Source of the DNA: Candidatus Phyllobacterium onerii
GTDB lineage: Bacteria > Pseudomonadota > Alphaproteobacteria > Rhizobiales > Rhizobiaceae
Length of the DNA stretch: 64,000 bases
Assembly (NCBI RefSeq): GCF_028331445.1
Contig: NZ_JAQMHX010000004.1
Location: 393,811-457,810, forward strand
Reading direction: 5' to 3'
The translations under genes were made by a program, and so were the position numbers. A model generated the notes under the pieces. That model saw only the letters and a program-made list of their open reading frames with translations, ran no database searches and had not been told where the DNA came from. Below are positions 1-9,200 of this stretch, in pieces; within the stretch, counting starts at the first letter, position 1, and every line of letters begins with the position of its first letter.

Positions 1-483
1 GATCTGATGGGCCGAATGCAGGCACAACGCATCCAGATTGCTCTTGTCATTGATGAGTATGGCGGAACCGACGGTCTGGTTTCACTGGAAGACATCGTCG
101 AGATGGTGGTCGGTAATATTGAAGACGAGCATGACGACGATGAAGTGATGCTCGTTGAAGACCCGGAAGGCGTTTTCATTGCCGATGCTCGCGCCGATCT
201 CGATGAGGTTTCTGAAAAGATCGGAGCTGGATTCGTCGTTGGTGAACACGGTGAGGATGTCGATACCGTGGGGGGACTGATCTTCTCGATCCTTGGCCGT
301 ATCCCGGTACGGGGCGAGATGGTGCAGGCGGTCCCTGGGTATGAGTTTCACGTGTTGGAAGCTGACCCCCGACGCATTCGCAAGGTACGTATTGTGCCTC
401 TACGCCACGCGGCGGAACGCCGCCCAACCCGCCCTGTCAAGCAAGAAGATCCTGCGGATCAGCCGTCGGATGATGGCCAATGA
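1..483 (+). CDS. corC: CorC/HlyC-type CBS and transporter-associated domain protein (5' partial)
   Basis: C-terminal part of a CorC/TlyC-family protein; the reading frame is open from the first base, so the start lies outside the window. The visible part opens with the end of a CBS domain (IALVIDEYGGTDGLVSLED, the family signature), followed by an acidic linker (EDEHDDDE) and the CorC_HlyC transporter-associated domain up to VRIVPL. Family members act in divalent-cation (Mg/Co) efflux or as cytosolic CBS proteins. The stop codon overlaps the possible upstream ATGs of lnt, the usual arrangement in alphaproteobacteria. Confidence 0.9.
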   Translation, partial: DLMGRMQAQRIQIALVIDEYGGTDGLVSLEDIVEMVVGNIEDEHDDDEVMLVEDPEGVFIADARADLDEVSEKIGAGFVVGEHGEDVDTVGGLIFSILGRIPVRGEMVQAVPGYEFHVLEADPRRIRKVRIVPLRHAAERRPTRPVKQEDPADQPSDDGQ

Positions 484-547
484 TCATTTTCCTCGTGTCG
501 CGCCTGTGAATGTTACAATATCCCGAGCCGAAAAAGAGACGGGCGTA

Positions 548-2134
548 GTGAAGCGGTTGGCGGGAAAAATCATTCTTCTGTCGGGCTGGAGGCGGGTTGC
601 GCTGGCGTTCCTTATGGGCGCGCTCGCAAGCTTTGCGCTTCCGCCCTATGATTTCTTTGCCGTTTGTTTCATATCGTTCCCGGTTCTTGTCTGGCTTATT
701 GATGGGGCCGTCGACAATGCTGGCGCCGGGCCGATCCGCCGTCTCTTACCTGCCGCGATGGTGGGCTGGTGGTTCGGCTTTGGCTATTTCGTATTCGGGC
801 TTTGGTGGATCGGCAATGCTTTGCTTGTCGACGCTGCCAATTTTGCCTGGGCCATACCTTTCGCCATTCTCGGACTTCCCGCTTTCCTCGCCATCTTTTA
901 TGCCCTTGCGGCAGCGCTCGCACGGCTCTTGTGGAGCGATGGTCTTGGCCGAATATTCGCGCTGTCCTTTGGCTTCGGCATCGCAGAATGGCTGCGATCG
1001 TTCGTTCTGACGGGCTTTCCCTGGAACGCCATAGGCTATGCGGCTATGCCGGTCCCGGTTCTGATGCAATCATCGGTCATCGTCGGGCTGCTCGCGATGA
1101 ATGTGCTGGCCGTGATCGTTTTTTCAATGCCTGCGCTGCTGGCAGGTCGGCATGGTCTGAGAACTGGCACTATTCTCGCCCTTGTCCTGATATCTGCCCA
1201 CGTCGGATTCGGCGTCTATCGTCTCAGCCATGCAAAGGTCGAGGCCAAGGGGCTGCAAGTACGTGTGGTCCAACCATCGATCGCGCAGGATCTCAAATGG
1301 GATGCCGACGCACGGCGGGGCATAATGGATAAATACCTCGCCATGACCGGCGAAGTACCCAAGGGCGGTAAGCCCAAGCCGCAGCTCATCGTTTGGCCGG
1401 AAACAGCAGTTCCTTATATTTTGACGAAAACGCCGGAAGCACTGAAGAGCATTGCCGACATTCTAACGGATGATCAGGTTTTGTTAGCTGGCGCCATTCG
1501 GATGGAAGAGCCCGGCGGCAGTGATGCGCCGCTTTACTACAATTCAATATATTCAATCGACGCCGAGGGAGAAATTACGGGAGCGGCCGACAAGGTCCAT
1601 CTCGTTCCTTTTGGAGAATATGTGCCGCTGGAGAATATTCTGCGCAGGTTTGGCATCAGCGAAGTTATCGAGCTTCCTGGCGGCTTCACAGCAGCGGCGA
1701 CGCGTCGTTCGCTTACCGTGAGGGACAATTTCACCGCGTTGCCCCTCATATGTTACGAAGCGATTTTTCCAGCCGAAATGTCTTATGAAGGTCCGCGTGC
1801 CGACGCCATTGTCAACGTCACGAACGATGCTTGGTATGGAGACACTCCCGGTCCTTACCAGCATTTCCGGCAGGCTCAATTGCGCGCTGTGGAGCAGGGT
1901 CTGCCTCTTGTAAGGGCTGCCAACAACGGGCTCTCCGGTGTTGTAGATCCGTATGGCCGAATCATTGATGCATTGGCGCTCGACGCTGTTGGCGTGATCG
2001 ATGTCGCACTTCCAACGAAAGTGGAACTACCAATTCGTGCAGGTGCGCGCCATTTTCAATTCTGGATTGTAATTGGCATTGTTCTGGTTGTAACGCTGGC
2101 TTATTTTTTTCGCTATAGGGCGAGGGTTGGTTGA
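548..2134 (+). CDS. lnt: Apolipoprotein N-acyltransferase
   Basis: Inner-membrane enzyme that adds the third acyl chain to the N-terminal cysteine of lipoproteins. The N-terminal half is a string of hydrophobic segments; the periplasmic half is a nitrilase/CN-hydrolase domain with the expected triad regions: Glu in PQLIVWPETAVP, Lys in the AADKVHLVPFGEYVP region, and Cys in FTALPLICYEAIFP. A last membrane helix (FWIVIGIVLVVTLAYFF) ends the protein. The GTG at 548 gives 528 residues, normal for the family, and begins at VKRLAGKIILLSGWRR. ATGs at 470 and 473 in the same frame overlap the corC stop and are the alternative starts. Confidence 0.95.
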   Translation: MKRLAGKIILLSGWRRVALAFLMGALASFALPPYDFFAVCFISFPVLVWLIDGAVDNAGAGPIRRLLPAAMVGWWFGFGYFVFGLWWIGNALLVDAANFAWAIPFAILGLPAFLAIFYALAAALARLLWSDGLGRIFALSFGFGIAEWLRSFVLTGFPWNAIGYAAMPVPVLMQSSVIVGLLAMNVLAVIVFSMPALLAGRHGLRTGTILALVLISAHVGFGVYRLSHAKVEAKGLQVRVVQPSIAQDLKWDADARRGIMDKYLAMTGEVPKGGKPKPQLIVWPETAVPYILTKTPEALKSIADILTDDQVLLAGAIRMEEPGGSDAPLYYNSIYSIDAEGEITGAADKVHLVPFGEYVPLENILRRFGISEVIELPGGFTAAATRRSLTVRDNFTALPLICYEAIFPAEMSYEGPRADAIVNVTNDAWYGDTPGPYQHFRQAQLRAVEQGLPLVRAANNGLSGVVDPYGRIIDALALDAVGVIDVALPTKVELPIRAGARHFQFWIVIGIVLVVTLAYFFRYRARVG

Positions 2135-2234
2135 CATTTCAGACGTGGACCTATCGAATAAAGCCATATTTGGCCCGTTGATGCATTGATGATAAAATTC
2201 GTTTTAAGCTTCATTTCATACGAATGAGATTTTT

Positions 2235-2648
2235 ATGACTGATACTAATAAGAAGAGACCGAATCCAGTAGATGTACACGTGGGTGCACGCATTAGGTTG
2301 CGACGCAACATGATTGGATTGAGCCAAGAAAAACTTGGTGAAAGCCTTGGAATAACATTTCAGCAAATTCAGAAGTACGAAAAGGGAATGAACCGGGTCG
2401 GCGCCAGTCGCTTGCAGGCTATTGGCAATATTCTCAATGTACCGGTCACATTTTTCTTCGACGACATGCCCGGACAATCCGACAAGCCCAAGGGGTTCGA
2501 GGAGGAGAGCGAGACCACCTATGTCGTCGGCTTCCTCAATAGTTCCGAGGGGATTCAGCTTGCCCGTGCATTTGCGAAAATCGGCGATGCCAAGATAAGG
2601 CGGAAAATTCTTGATCTTGTCCGTACGTTGGGTCACGAAGAGGAATAA
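2235..2648 (+). CDS. XRE-family transcriptional regulator, PraR-like
   Basis: A 137-residue DNA-binding protein with a Cro/C1-type helix-turn-helix at residues ~17-72 (RIRLRRNMIGLSQEKLGESLG, then ITFQQIQKYEKGMNRVGASRL) and a short acidic C-terminal tail. It sits between lnt and metK, a conserved position in Rhizobiales. From memory it resembles PraR, a repressor studied in Azorhizobium and Rhizobium that controls symbiosis and quorum-sensing related genes; that assignment rests on family resemblance only. A GAGA element precedes the ATG. Confidence 0.85.
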   Translation: MTDTNKKRPNPVDVHVGARIRLRRNMIGLSQEKLGESLGITFQQIQKYEKGMNRVGASRLQAIGNILNVPVTFFFDDMPGQSDKPKGFEEESETTYVVGFLNSSEGIQLARAFAKIGDAKIRRKILDLVRTLGHEEE

Positions 2649-2829
2649 TCGGCTGAAATGCGTGTTCGGACACTAAAGCGCATTTCGACGTTTTAGAAAA
2701 AAATTCTCAAACTGCCATTTGTTTAAAAACGAAAGCAATTGACTGATCCTCTCGACCTTGGCAAAGACTACGCTGCCCAATTCAGACTTTGCTGATTGAG
2801 CATTCGTTCGCTTTCAAGAGGGGTTCCCC

Positions 2830-4095
2830 GTGACACGCAGTTCTTATCTTTTTACCAGTGAGTCCGTATCTGAAGGTCATCCAGACAAAGTCTGTGACCG
2901 CATTTCCGATGAAATCGTAGACATGATCTACAAAGAGGCAAAGAAAACGGGCGTTGACCCGTGGACTGTGCGCATTGCTTGCGAAACGCTGGCAACCACC
3001 AACCGCGTCGTGATCGCCGGCGAAGTGCGTGTGCCTGACACATTGCTGAAGAAAGACAAGGACGGCGTCGTGTTGAAAGACGCCAAGGGACATCCGGTAA
3101 TCAATCCCTCGCGCTTCCGCGCCGCTGCCCGCCGCGCCATTCGCGACATCGGTTATGAGCAGGACGGTTTCAACTGGAAGACGGCAAAGATCGAAGTGCT
3201 CCTGCATCCACAATCAGCTGATATAGCGCAGGGCGTTGACAATGCTGCCGACCGCCAGGGTGAAGAAGGTGCTGGCGATCAAGGCATCATGTTCGGCTAT
3301 GCCTGCCGTGAAACACCAGACCTGATGCCAGCTCCGATCTATTATTCCCACAAAATTCTGGAACTTCTGGCTAGTGCTCGCCACAAGGGCGAAGGCGAGG
3401 CTGGTAAGCTCGGACCGGATGCCAAGAGCCAGGTTACTGTGCGATATGTGGACGGCGTTGCAGCCGAAGCTACGCAGATCGTGCTTTCGACGCAGCATAT
3501 GGATGCGAGCTGGGATTCCAAGAAGGTTCGCAAGGTCGTGGAGCCGTATATCCGCGAAGCGATGGGCGATCTGAAGATCGCGGACGATTGTGTCTGGTAC
3601 ATCAATCCTACCGGCAAGTTCGTTATCGGCGGGCCTGATGGGGATGCCGGTCTGACGGGCCGCAAGATCATCGTCGACACGTATGGTGGCGCCGCGCCCC
3701 ATGGCGGTGGTGCATTCTCAGGCAAGGATACGACCAAGGTCGATCGTTCCGCCGCTTATGCCGCCCGCTATCTTGCGAAGAACGTCGTTGCTGCCGGGTT
3801 TGCCGATCGCTGCACGATCCAGCTCTCCTATGCAATTGGCGTTGCCCAGCCGCTGTCGGTATATGTTGATCTGCATGGAACCGGCAGCGTGAATGAGGAT
3901 CAAGTGGAAGCCGCGCTTCGCAAGGTCATGGATCTCTCACCAAGCGGCATCCGCAAGCATCTCGACCTCAACAAGCCGATCTATGCCAAGACGTCCGCCT
4001 ATGGCCATTTCGGTCGCAAGCCCGGCCGCGACGGCTCCTTCTCCTGGGAGAAGACCGATCTGGCCAAGCAGTTGAAGTCCGCTCTGGCCGCTTGA
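2830..4095 (+). CDS. metK: S-adenosylmethionine synthetase
   Basis: Makes S-adenosylmethionine from methionine and ATP in the cytosol. All family landmarks are present: [13 protein letters not shown] near the start, the [10 protein letters not shown] motif, and the glycine-rich GGGAFSGKD loop. The 421-residue length is typical for alphaproteobacterial MetK, which is longer than the E. coli form. It starts with GTG, preceded by an AGAGGGG ribosome binding site. The 181-base upstream region carries no SAM riboswitch that I can recognise. It lies immediately upstream of trmB, a consumer of the product. Confidence 0.98.
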   Translation: MTRSSYLFTSESVSEGHPDKVCDRISDEIVDMIYKEAKKTGVDPWTVRIACETLATTNRVVIAGEVRVPDTLLKKDKDGVVLKDAKGHPVINPSRFRAAARRAIRDIGYEQDGFNWKTAKIEVLLHPQSADIAQGVDNAADRQGEEGAGDQGIMFGYACRETPDLMPAPIYYSHKILELLASARHKGEGEAGKLGPDAKSQVTVRYVDGVAAEATQIVLSTQHMDASWDSKKVRKVVEPYIREAMGDLKIADDCVWYINPTGKFVIGGPDGDAGLTGRKIIVDTYGGAAPHGGGAFSGKDTTKVDRSAAYAARYLAKNVVAAGFADRCTIQLSYAIGVAQPLSVYVDLHGTGSVNEDQVEAALRKVMDLSPSGIRKHLDLNKPIYAKTSAYGHFGRKPGRDGSFSWEKTDLAKQLKSALAA

Positions 4096-4112
4096 GCGGC
4101 CATTGCAATCCT

Positions 4113-4811
4113 ATGACGGAGACACGGCGCGAGCGTTCAACGGAGGCATTCTTCGGTAGAAGAAGCGGTAAAGCGTTGCGTCCTTTGCAGCGCTCCATCC
4201 GCGATGAACTCTTGCCGCTGCTCAAACTCGATATTGGTGCGCCGGCACCCGACGACCTCCGCAGTTTGTTTTCTGCGGAGGTCGAAACGGTTCGGATGGA
4301 AATTGGCTTTGGCGGCGGCGAACACCTCTTGCACGAGGCGCGGCGTTGTCCGATATCCGGTTTCATCGGCGTGGAGCCGTTCGTCAACAGCATGGCGAAA
4401 CTCGTCGTCGATCTCCATGATGACCCGATACTGAACATTCGGCTCTATGATGATGATGCAACACAGGTCCTCGACTGGTTGCCGGACAACTCTCTGGATG
4501 GCATTGATCTGTTCTATCCCGATCCATGGCCGAAGAAGAAGCACTGGAAACGCCGCTTCGTGAGCCAGAAGAATCTCGACCGTTTTGCCCGCGTACTGAA
4601 GTCCGGGAGTCGTTTCCGGTTTGCTTCCGACATCGACACCTATGTGAACTGGACACTGCAACATTGCCAAGCGCACGGACAATTTGAGTGGCAGGCGAAG
4701 ACTTCGGCCGACTGGCATACACCCTACGAAGCGTGGCCGGGCACTCGTTACGAACAAAAAGCCCATCGTGAAGGCCGTATCGGTGCTTACCTGACCTTTT
4801 TGCGTCTGTAA
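4113..4811 (+). CDS. trmB: tRNA (guanine-N7)-methyltransferase
   Basis: Methylates G46 in the variable loop of tRNA using SAM. The protein has the TrmB N-terminal FFGRR segment, the SAM site [10 protein letters not shown] followed by FIGVEPF, and the catalytic [17 protein letters not shown] signature; PGTRYEQKA near the end is also family-typical. The ATG at 4113 gives 232 residues. A TTG at 4092, overlapping the metK stop, would extend it by seven residues but fits the family less well. It is probably co-transcribed with metK. Confidence 0.95.
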   Translation: MTETRRERSTEAFFGRRSGKALRPLQRSIRDELLPLLKLDIGAPAPDDLRSLFSAEVETVRMEIGFGGGEHLLHEARRCPISGFIGVEPFVNSMAKLVVDLHDDPILNIRLYDDDATQVLDWLPDNSLDGIDLFYPDPWPKKKHWKRRFVSQKNLDRFARVLKSGSRFRFASDIDTYVNWTLQHCQAHGQFEWQAKTSADWHTPYEAWPGTRYEQKAHREGRIGAYLTFLRL

Positions 4812-5013
4812 TACCAATCTACAATGCGATCGTGTTTAGTTCTTCATTTCGCGTGACAGCTTCCTGACAGTTTCCTAGTATCATTTTAAGGATGAGGAGA
4901 CCGCTGGGAGGCTGTCCGTATATTAAAGTTATAGAACCAGGGACTTTGGCATCTGCCATCCGGTTCAATGCGCTTTGGCATCTTCCCGTTTTCTTCAGTA
5001 TCTATCAAAAACA

Positions 5014-5030
5014 GACGGCCGATGGCCGTC
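5014..5030 (+). promoter_or_regulatory. Perfect hairpin just before the tctC ribosome binding site
   Basis: Seven-base perfect stem GACGGCC / GGCCGTC with a 3-base loop, ending a few bases before the tctC Shine-Dalgarno (GGGAGGG). There is no following T run, so it is not an ordinary terminator. It could affect translation start or mRNA stability; no ligand or regulator is evident. Confidence 0.4.
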
Positions 5031-5048
5031 ATGGGAGGGATTTCCAGA

Positions 5049-5999
5049 ATGCGTAGAATCTTGCTTGCCTGTGTTGCCGCCGGGGCGATGGTCCTGTCCA
5101 GCCAGGCCTTCGCCGCCGATTATAAGATCATGGCTCCAGCAGCACCAGGTGGCGGTTGGGATCAGACTGCTCGCACGATCCAGAGTTCACTGCAGGATGA
5201 AAAAATTTCCGGCAGCGTGCAGGTCGTGAACGTGCCCGGTGCGGGCGGTACCATTGGCCTTGCTCAGTTCGCCAACTCGGCAAAGGGTGATCCTTCGCAG
5301 CTCATGGTTGGCGGCTACGTCATGGTGGGCGCCATTTTGACGAACGCATCCCCTGTAACGCTCGATCAGGTTACTCCGATCGCTCGCCTGACAGGTGAGT
5401 TCGAGGCTGTGGTTGTTCCGGCTGCGTCGCCGATCAAGACGATGGCTGAACTGGTTGAAAAGCTGAAGGCTGATCCAGGAGCGGTTTCCTGGGCCGGTGG
5501 CTCGGCCGGCGGCACTGATCAGATCACAGCTGGTCTGATTGCAAAGGCTGTTGGCGTCGATCCAACAAAGATCAATTACGTTGCCTTCTCCGGTGGTGGT
5601 GAAGCTTTGGCTGCACTCCTTGGCGGACAGGTTACGGTCGGCATTTCCGGTTACGGCGAATTCGAATCGCAGATCAAATCCGGCGCTCTGCGCATCATTG
5701 GCATTTCCAGCGATGCAAAGGTTGAAGGCATCGATGCGCCGACCTTCAAGGAGGGCGGGGTGGATGTCGCTATCCAGAATTGGCGTATGATCGCGGCCCC
5801 TCCCGGTATCACACCGGAACAGGAAGCTGCGATCAGTGCAGACGTTGAAAAACTGGCAAAGTCGAAAACCTGGCAGGAACAGCTAAAAGCCAAGGGCTGG
5901 GCCGACACGTACCTTGCCGGTGACGAGTTCAAAGCTCAGCTGAAAAAGGATACCGACGCAACAGCAGCTATCCTGAAAGATATTGGCCTCGTGAAATGA
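5049..5999 (+). CDS. tctC: Tripartite tricarboxylate transporter, periplasmic binding protein
   Basis: Extracytoplasmic solute receptor of the Bug/TctC family. It begins with a Sec signal peptide (MRRILLACVAAGAMVLSSQAFA, cleavage after AFA), followed by the binding fold with the family motifs APAAPGGGWDQTART and GGTIGL and the C-terminal TPEQEAAI region. The start at 5049 is chosen because the signal peptide begins there and a GGGAGGG ribosome binding site lies 8 bases upstream. It is first in the tctCBA operon, the standard order. Substrate is unknown: citrate-like tricarboxylates are the founding case, but the family binds many carboxylates. Confidence 0.95.
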   Translation: MRRILLACVAAGAMVLSSQAFAADYKIMAPAAPGGGWDQTARTIQSSLQDEKISGSVQVVNVPGAGGTIGLAQFANSAKGDPSQLMVGGYVMVGAILTNASPVTLDQVTPIARLTGEFEAVVVPAASPIKTMAELVEKLKADPGAVSWAGGSAGGTDQITAGLIAKAVGVDPTKINYVAFSGGGEALAALLGGQVTVGISGYGEFESQIKSGALRIIGISSDAKVEGIDAPTFKEGGVDVAIQNWRMIAAPPGITPEQEAAISADVEKLAKSKTWQEQLKAKGWADTYLAGDEFKAQLKKDTDATAAILKDIGLVK

Positions 6000-6478
6000 C
6001 ACAAGAGACACCGAGTTCCGAAGCGCGCCGCCCCGATCGGGCGGCGCTGGCAATTGCCGCTGGTATCGCAGTTGTTGCTGCGATAATTGCCTATAGTACG
6101 GCCACCGCCGTTGGCGGCAGCGCGACACGCATCGGTCCCGCGGTTTTCCCTTATACGATTGCCGGCGGTCTTTTTATTCTTGCGATCTGGACCGCGTTTG
6201 AGGCAATGCGCGGTGATTTCCCTAAACGTGAGGAACAGCAGATCCAGCCTGTTGTCTGGATCGTGGGTGGTCTCATCGCCCAGATGGTGCTTTTGCATAT
6301 AACGGGCTTTGCCATTGCGACCGGACTGCTTTTCGCCGCTACTGCGCGCGGCTTCGGCAAGGGACCGCTCTGGATGACAATTCCAGTCGGTATTGTTTTG
6401 TCATTTGTAATCTGGGTCATTTTTGCCAAGGGACTGCAGTTGTCCCTTCCGGCTGGACCGCTCGAACGTCTCATTTAA
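5996..6478 (+). CDS. tctB: Tripartite tricarboxylate transporter, small membrane subunit
   Basis: A 160-residue membrane protein with four predicted helices (AALAIAAGIAVVAAIIAYS; the IAGGLFILAIWTAF region; WIVGGLIAQMVLLHITGFAIA; PVGIVLSFVIWVIFAKGLQL). Length and helix pattern fit TctB, the poorly conserved small subunit that pairs with TctA in the inner membrane. Its ATG overlaps the tctC stop by four bases (ATGA), implying translational coupling. Confidence 0.93.
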   Translation: MTQETPSSEARRPDRAALAIAAGIAVVAAIIAYSTATAVGGSATRIGPAVFPYTIAGGLFILAIWTAFEAMRGDFPKREEQQIQPVVWIVGGLIAQMVLLHITGFAIATGLLFAATARGFGKGPLWMTIPVGIVLSFVIWVIFAKGLQLSLPAGPLERLI

Positions 6479-6487
6479 GGACCGGCT

Positions 6488-8005
6488 ATGGATAGTTTTA
6501 CCCTACTGGCACATGGTTTTGCCGTCGCATTCCAGCCGTTCAATCTGCTTTATGCGCTCATTGGCGTAACATTGGGTACGGCCGTTGGCGTTCTGCCCGG
6601 CATTGGACCAGCTCTTACGGTCGCGTTGTTGCTGCCGGTTACTTACAAGCTCGATCCTGCAGGTTCGCTGATTATGTTTGCCGGTATCTACTATGGCGGC
6701 ATGTATGGCGGGTCAACCACGTCGATTCTTTTGAACACGCCAGGGGAGAGCGCATCGATCGTCACTGCGCTCGAAGGCAACAAGATGGCCCGTGCAGGGC
6801 GAGGTGGTCCCGCCTTGGCGACAGCCGCGATCGGTTCCTTCGTGGCGGGGTTAATCGCGACCATGGCGCTGGCGCTGATTGCTCCGACCATTGTCAAATT
6901 TGCGCTTTCCTTTGGCGAGGCCGAATATTTTGCCCTGATGATGCTGGCTTTCATGACGGTTTCGGCAGCTTTTGGCGATTCCACCTTGCGTGGATTGACT
7001 GCGCTGTTCATTGGCCTCGCGCTTGGTTTGATAGGAGCCGACGGTCTGTCGGGACAAGTGCGCCTGGGCTTCGGCATCCCTGATCTGACCGATGGCGTCG
7101 AGATTACAACGCTTGCCGTTGCCTTGTTTGCGATTGGTGAAACATTGAGTGTCGCTGCATCGAAAAGCACCGGCGAAGGAAAAATCGAGCCCGTCAAAGG
7201 GTCAGTCTGGATGAACAGGGAAGACTGGTCACGCTCCTGGAAACCCTGGCTTCGCGGAACATTTATCGGTTTCCCGATCGGAGCGATGCCAGCGGGCGGT
7301 GCCGAAATCGGTACGTTTCTGTCTTATTCGGTAGAGAAGCAACTTTCGAAAAAGCCTGAAGAATTCGGCCACGGTGCCATTGAAGGTGTCGCCGGTCCCG
7401 AGGCCGCCAACAATGCATCGGCCGCAGGCACACTTGTTCCCCTGCTGACGCTTGGTCTTCCGACAAGCGCGACGGCCGCAATCATGCTGGCGGGATTCCA
7501 GCAGTTCGGTTTGCAGCCCGGTCCGCTGTTGTTCGCAACCAATCCGCAGCTGGTCTGGGGTTTGATCGCCAGCCTGCTCGTGGCCAATTTCATGTTGCTG
7601 GTCCTGAATTTGCCGCTGGTCGGATTATGGGTCCGGTTGCTATCCATCCCAAGGCATTGGCTTTATGCCGGTATCCTGGTCTTTGCGACACTCGGAACCA
7701 TTGGCGCCAATCCCTCGACATTCGAGCTAGGCATGTTGCTGCTATTTGGCCTGCTCGGCTATTTTCTGCGGCTTTTTGGCTATCCGATTGCACCGGTGGT
7801 CGTGGGACTGATTCTAGGACCCATGGCGGAGATCCATTTCCGCCGCGCACTGCAGATCAGTCAGGGTGATTTCACCGTCTTTGTCGGGTCGCCCATATCG
7901 GTGATACTGCTGTTGCTTGCAGTATGCGCAGTTGTCGTCCCGCTTATCCTGCGGGCGCGAGGCAAGGGTAAAGTCCTGGCCGCCCTCGCGGCGAACGAGG
8001 ATTGA
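6488..8005 (+). CDS. tctA: Tripartite tricarboxylate transporter, large membrane subunit
   Basis: A 505-residue polytopic inner-membrane permease. The TctA signatures are present: [24 protein letters not shown] near the N-terminus, [22 protein letters not shown] around residue 70, and a second glycine/proline-rich repeat ([19 protein letters not shown]) in the C-terminal half, the two inverted halves typical of the family. It begins 9 bases after tctB and completes the operon. It would drive secondary transport of the substrate caught by TctC. Confidence 0.96.
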   Translation: MDSFTLLAHGFAVAFQPFNLLYALIGVTLGTAVGVLPGIGPALTVALLLPVTYKLDPAGSLIMFAGIYYGGMYGGSTTSILLNTPGESASIVTALEGNKMARAGRGGPALATAAIGSFVAGLIATMALALIAPTIVKFALSFGEAEYFALMMLAFMTVSAAFGDSTLRGLTALFIGLALGLIGADGLSGQVRLGFGIPDLTDGVEITTLAVALFAIGETLSVAASKSTGEGKIEPVKGSVWMNREDWSRSWKPWLRGTFIGFPIGAMPAGGAEIGTFLSYSVEKQLSKKPEEFGHGAIEGVAGPEAANNASAAGTLVPLLTLGLPTSATAAIMLAGFQQFGLQPGPLLFATNPQLVWGLIASLLVANFMLLVLNLPLVGLWVRLLSIPRHWLYAGILVFATLGTIGANPSTFELGMLLLFGLLGYFLRLFGYPIAPVVVGLILGPMAEIHFRRALQISQGDFTVFVGSPISVILLLLAVCAVVVPLILRARGKGKVLAALAANED

Positions 8006-8033
8006 GAAGGTCTGCTAATCCGTCTACCGGAGA

Positions 8034-8198
8034 TTAGCGCCGGTAGATGGATTTGAACTGTACTGGATCGATGCCGAGCGCACGAAGGTCAGACGCGACG
8101 GGCTGGTGGCCAAGTCGAGTAGCTTCGGCGACAGCAACCGCACTTCCGAACGCGCGGAAGAAGTTGCCGATCTTCGAAAGCTGTTGAGTTTTGGACAT
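8034..8198 (-). CDS. Small conserved-looking protein, 54 residues
   Basis: Short gene reading MSKTQQLSKIGNFFRAFGSA... and ending ...GIDPVQFKSIYRR. A good ribosome binding site (AAAAGGAT) lies 6 bases before the ATG, and the composition (amphipathic N-terminal helix, basic C-terminus) resembles the small stress- or metabolism-regulated proteins (DUF1127-like) found in many Rhizobiales. I cannot assign a function. A TGCACTGCAGCA box at 8221-8232, also found through the exopolysaccharide locus, lies just upstream where a regulator would cover the promoter. Confidence 0.75.
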   Translation of the reverse strand: MSKTQQLSKIGNFFRAFGSAVAVAEATRLGHQPVASDLRALGIDPVQFKSIYRR

Positions 8199-8220
8199 TT
8201 TTTTATCCTTTTATCTATAT

Positions 8221-8232
8221 TGCACTGCAGCA
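8221..8232 (+). promoter_or_regulatory. TGCRNYGCASMA box upstream of the small gene
   Basis: TGCACTGCAGCA, 23-34 bases before the start of the divergent 54-residue gene. It matches the motif found repeatedly in intergenic regions of the exo locus (see 32788, 35003, 42629, 42897, 45076, 46046, 55764). Confidence 0.5.
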
Positions 8233-8345
8233 TAGATAGGATGAACGAGCTGATATATTTAGGTCCAACAATGCAGGGCAGCCATGCGAAAACGCATGAC
8301 GAGATTGGCGTCTGTAAACAACTCAGCAGAAAATCACCTCTGCGC

Positions 8346-8374
8346 TTGAAACTCGCGCACCATTTCGGTATATA
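8346..8374 (+). promoter_or_regulatory. Sigma-70 type promoter of the rimP-nusA operon
   Basis: TTGAAA at 8346-8351 and TATATA at 8369-8374 with a 17-base spacer, close to consensus. Transcription would start near 8381, leaving an 85-base leader before the rimP GTG that contains the hairpin at 8403-8433. Confidence 0.7.
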
Positions 8375-8402
8375 AGCGTCATATTCTTGGTCGATAGAAC
8401 AG

Positions 8403-8433
8403 GAGTGGGTCCAGACCGGTCCCGCTCTTTTTT
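8403..8433 (+). terminator. Attenuator-like hairpin in the rimP leader
   Basis: A ~10-base-pair stem (GAGTGGGTCC pairing with GGTCCCGCTC, with one wobble and one mismatch) followed by six T. It lies between the promoter at 8346-8374 and the rimP start, so it would stop some transcripts before the operon. It is placed where NusA-dependent feedback could act. Confidence 0.65.
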
Positions 8434-8466
8434 GTTTCTTAAGGCCGAAACAGGGAAAATCTTTGC

Positions 8467-9135
8467 GTGACAGACGACGCTGATACGAAACAGGAAATGG
8501 CCCCGGTAGAGGGTACGGACGAGCGGATCATTACTGAAACGGGTATTGATTCCCGCGTTGCCGGTATCATTGAACCGGTGCTGCAGTCGATCGGCTTTCG
8601 GTTGGTACGCGCCCGGCTTTCCGGTCTCAATGGCTTGACGCTGCAGATCATGGCCGAGCGCCACGATGGCACGATGACCGTGGAAGATTGTGAACTCGTC
8701 AGTCGAACATTGTCACCGGTGCTCGATGTCGAGGATCCAATCGACCGGAACTATCATCTCGAAGTGTCCTCACCTGGTATTGACCGGCCGTTGGTGCGCA
8801 AATCAGATTTTACCAAATGGATCGGCCATATCGCCAAGATAGATACGTCAGCCGTTCACGAAGGACGCAAAAAGTTTCGCGGCCGCATAGCCGAGGTTTC
8901 CGCCGAAGGTGTCACGGTCGAGAGCGACCAGGCAAGCTATGGCGACAAACCAGTCGTGGAGGTCCCGTTCGAACTGATTTCGGATGCACGGCTTGTCCTG
9001 ACGGACGACCTCATTCGTGATGCGCTGCGCCGCGACAAGGATCTGCGCGAAGGCCGGATCCCGGAAGATAGTGCTGGCCAGGCAGACGAGGCGGAAGCTT
9101 CGACGGCTGGGCAGGAACAGACAAAACAGGATTGA
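8467..9135 (+). CDS. rimP: Ribosome maturation factor RimP
   Basis: Assists 30S subunit maturation. Residues ~25-100 form the RimP N-terminal domain with [39 protein letters not shown] and the hallmark [20 protein letters not shown]; a C-terminal SH3-like domain follows ([14 protein letters not shown]...[17 protein letters not shown]). The acidic Q/E/A-rich tail is common in alphaproteobacteria. It starts with GTG after an AGGGAAA site. First gene of the transcription-translation operon. Confidence 0.95.
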   Translation: MTDDADTKQEMAPVEGTDERIITETGIDSRVAGIIEPVLQSIGFRLVRARLSGLNGLTLQIMAERHDGTMTVEDCELVSRTLSPVLDVEDPIDRNYHLEVSSPGIDRPLVRKSDFTKWIGHIAKIDTSAVHEGRKKFRGRIAEVSAEGVTVESDQASYGDKPVVEVPFELISDARLVLTDDLIRDALRRDKDLREGRIPEDSAGQADEAEASTAGQEQTKQD

Positions 9136-9200
9136 TATTTCATACGCCCGCAGAAGCAATGCGGCGATGAACCCCAAAGGGGAACTTCAAGGAGAAGAAC

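Noticed and set aside
2649..2829. SAM riboswitch before metK
   Set aside because: The region has no SAM-II or SAM/SAH consensus that I can align, and no terminator pair.
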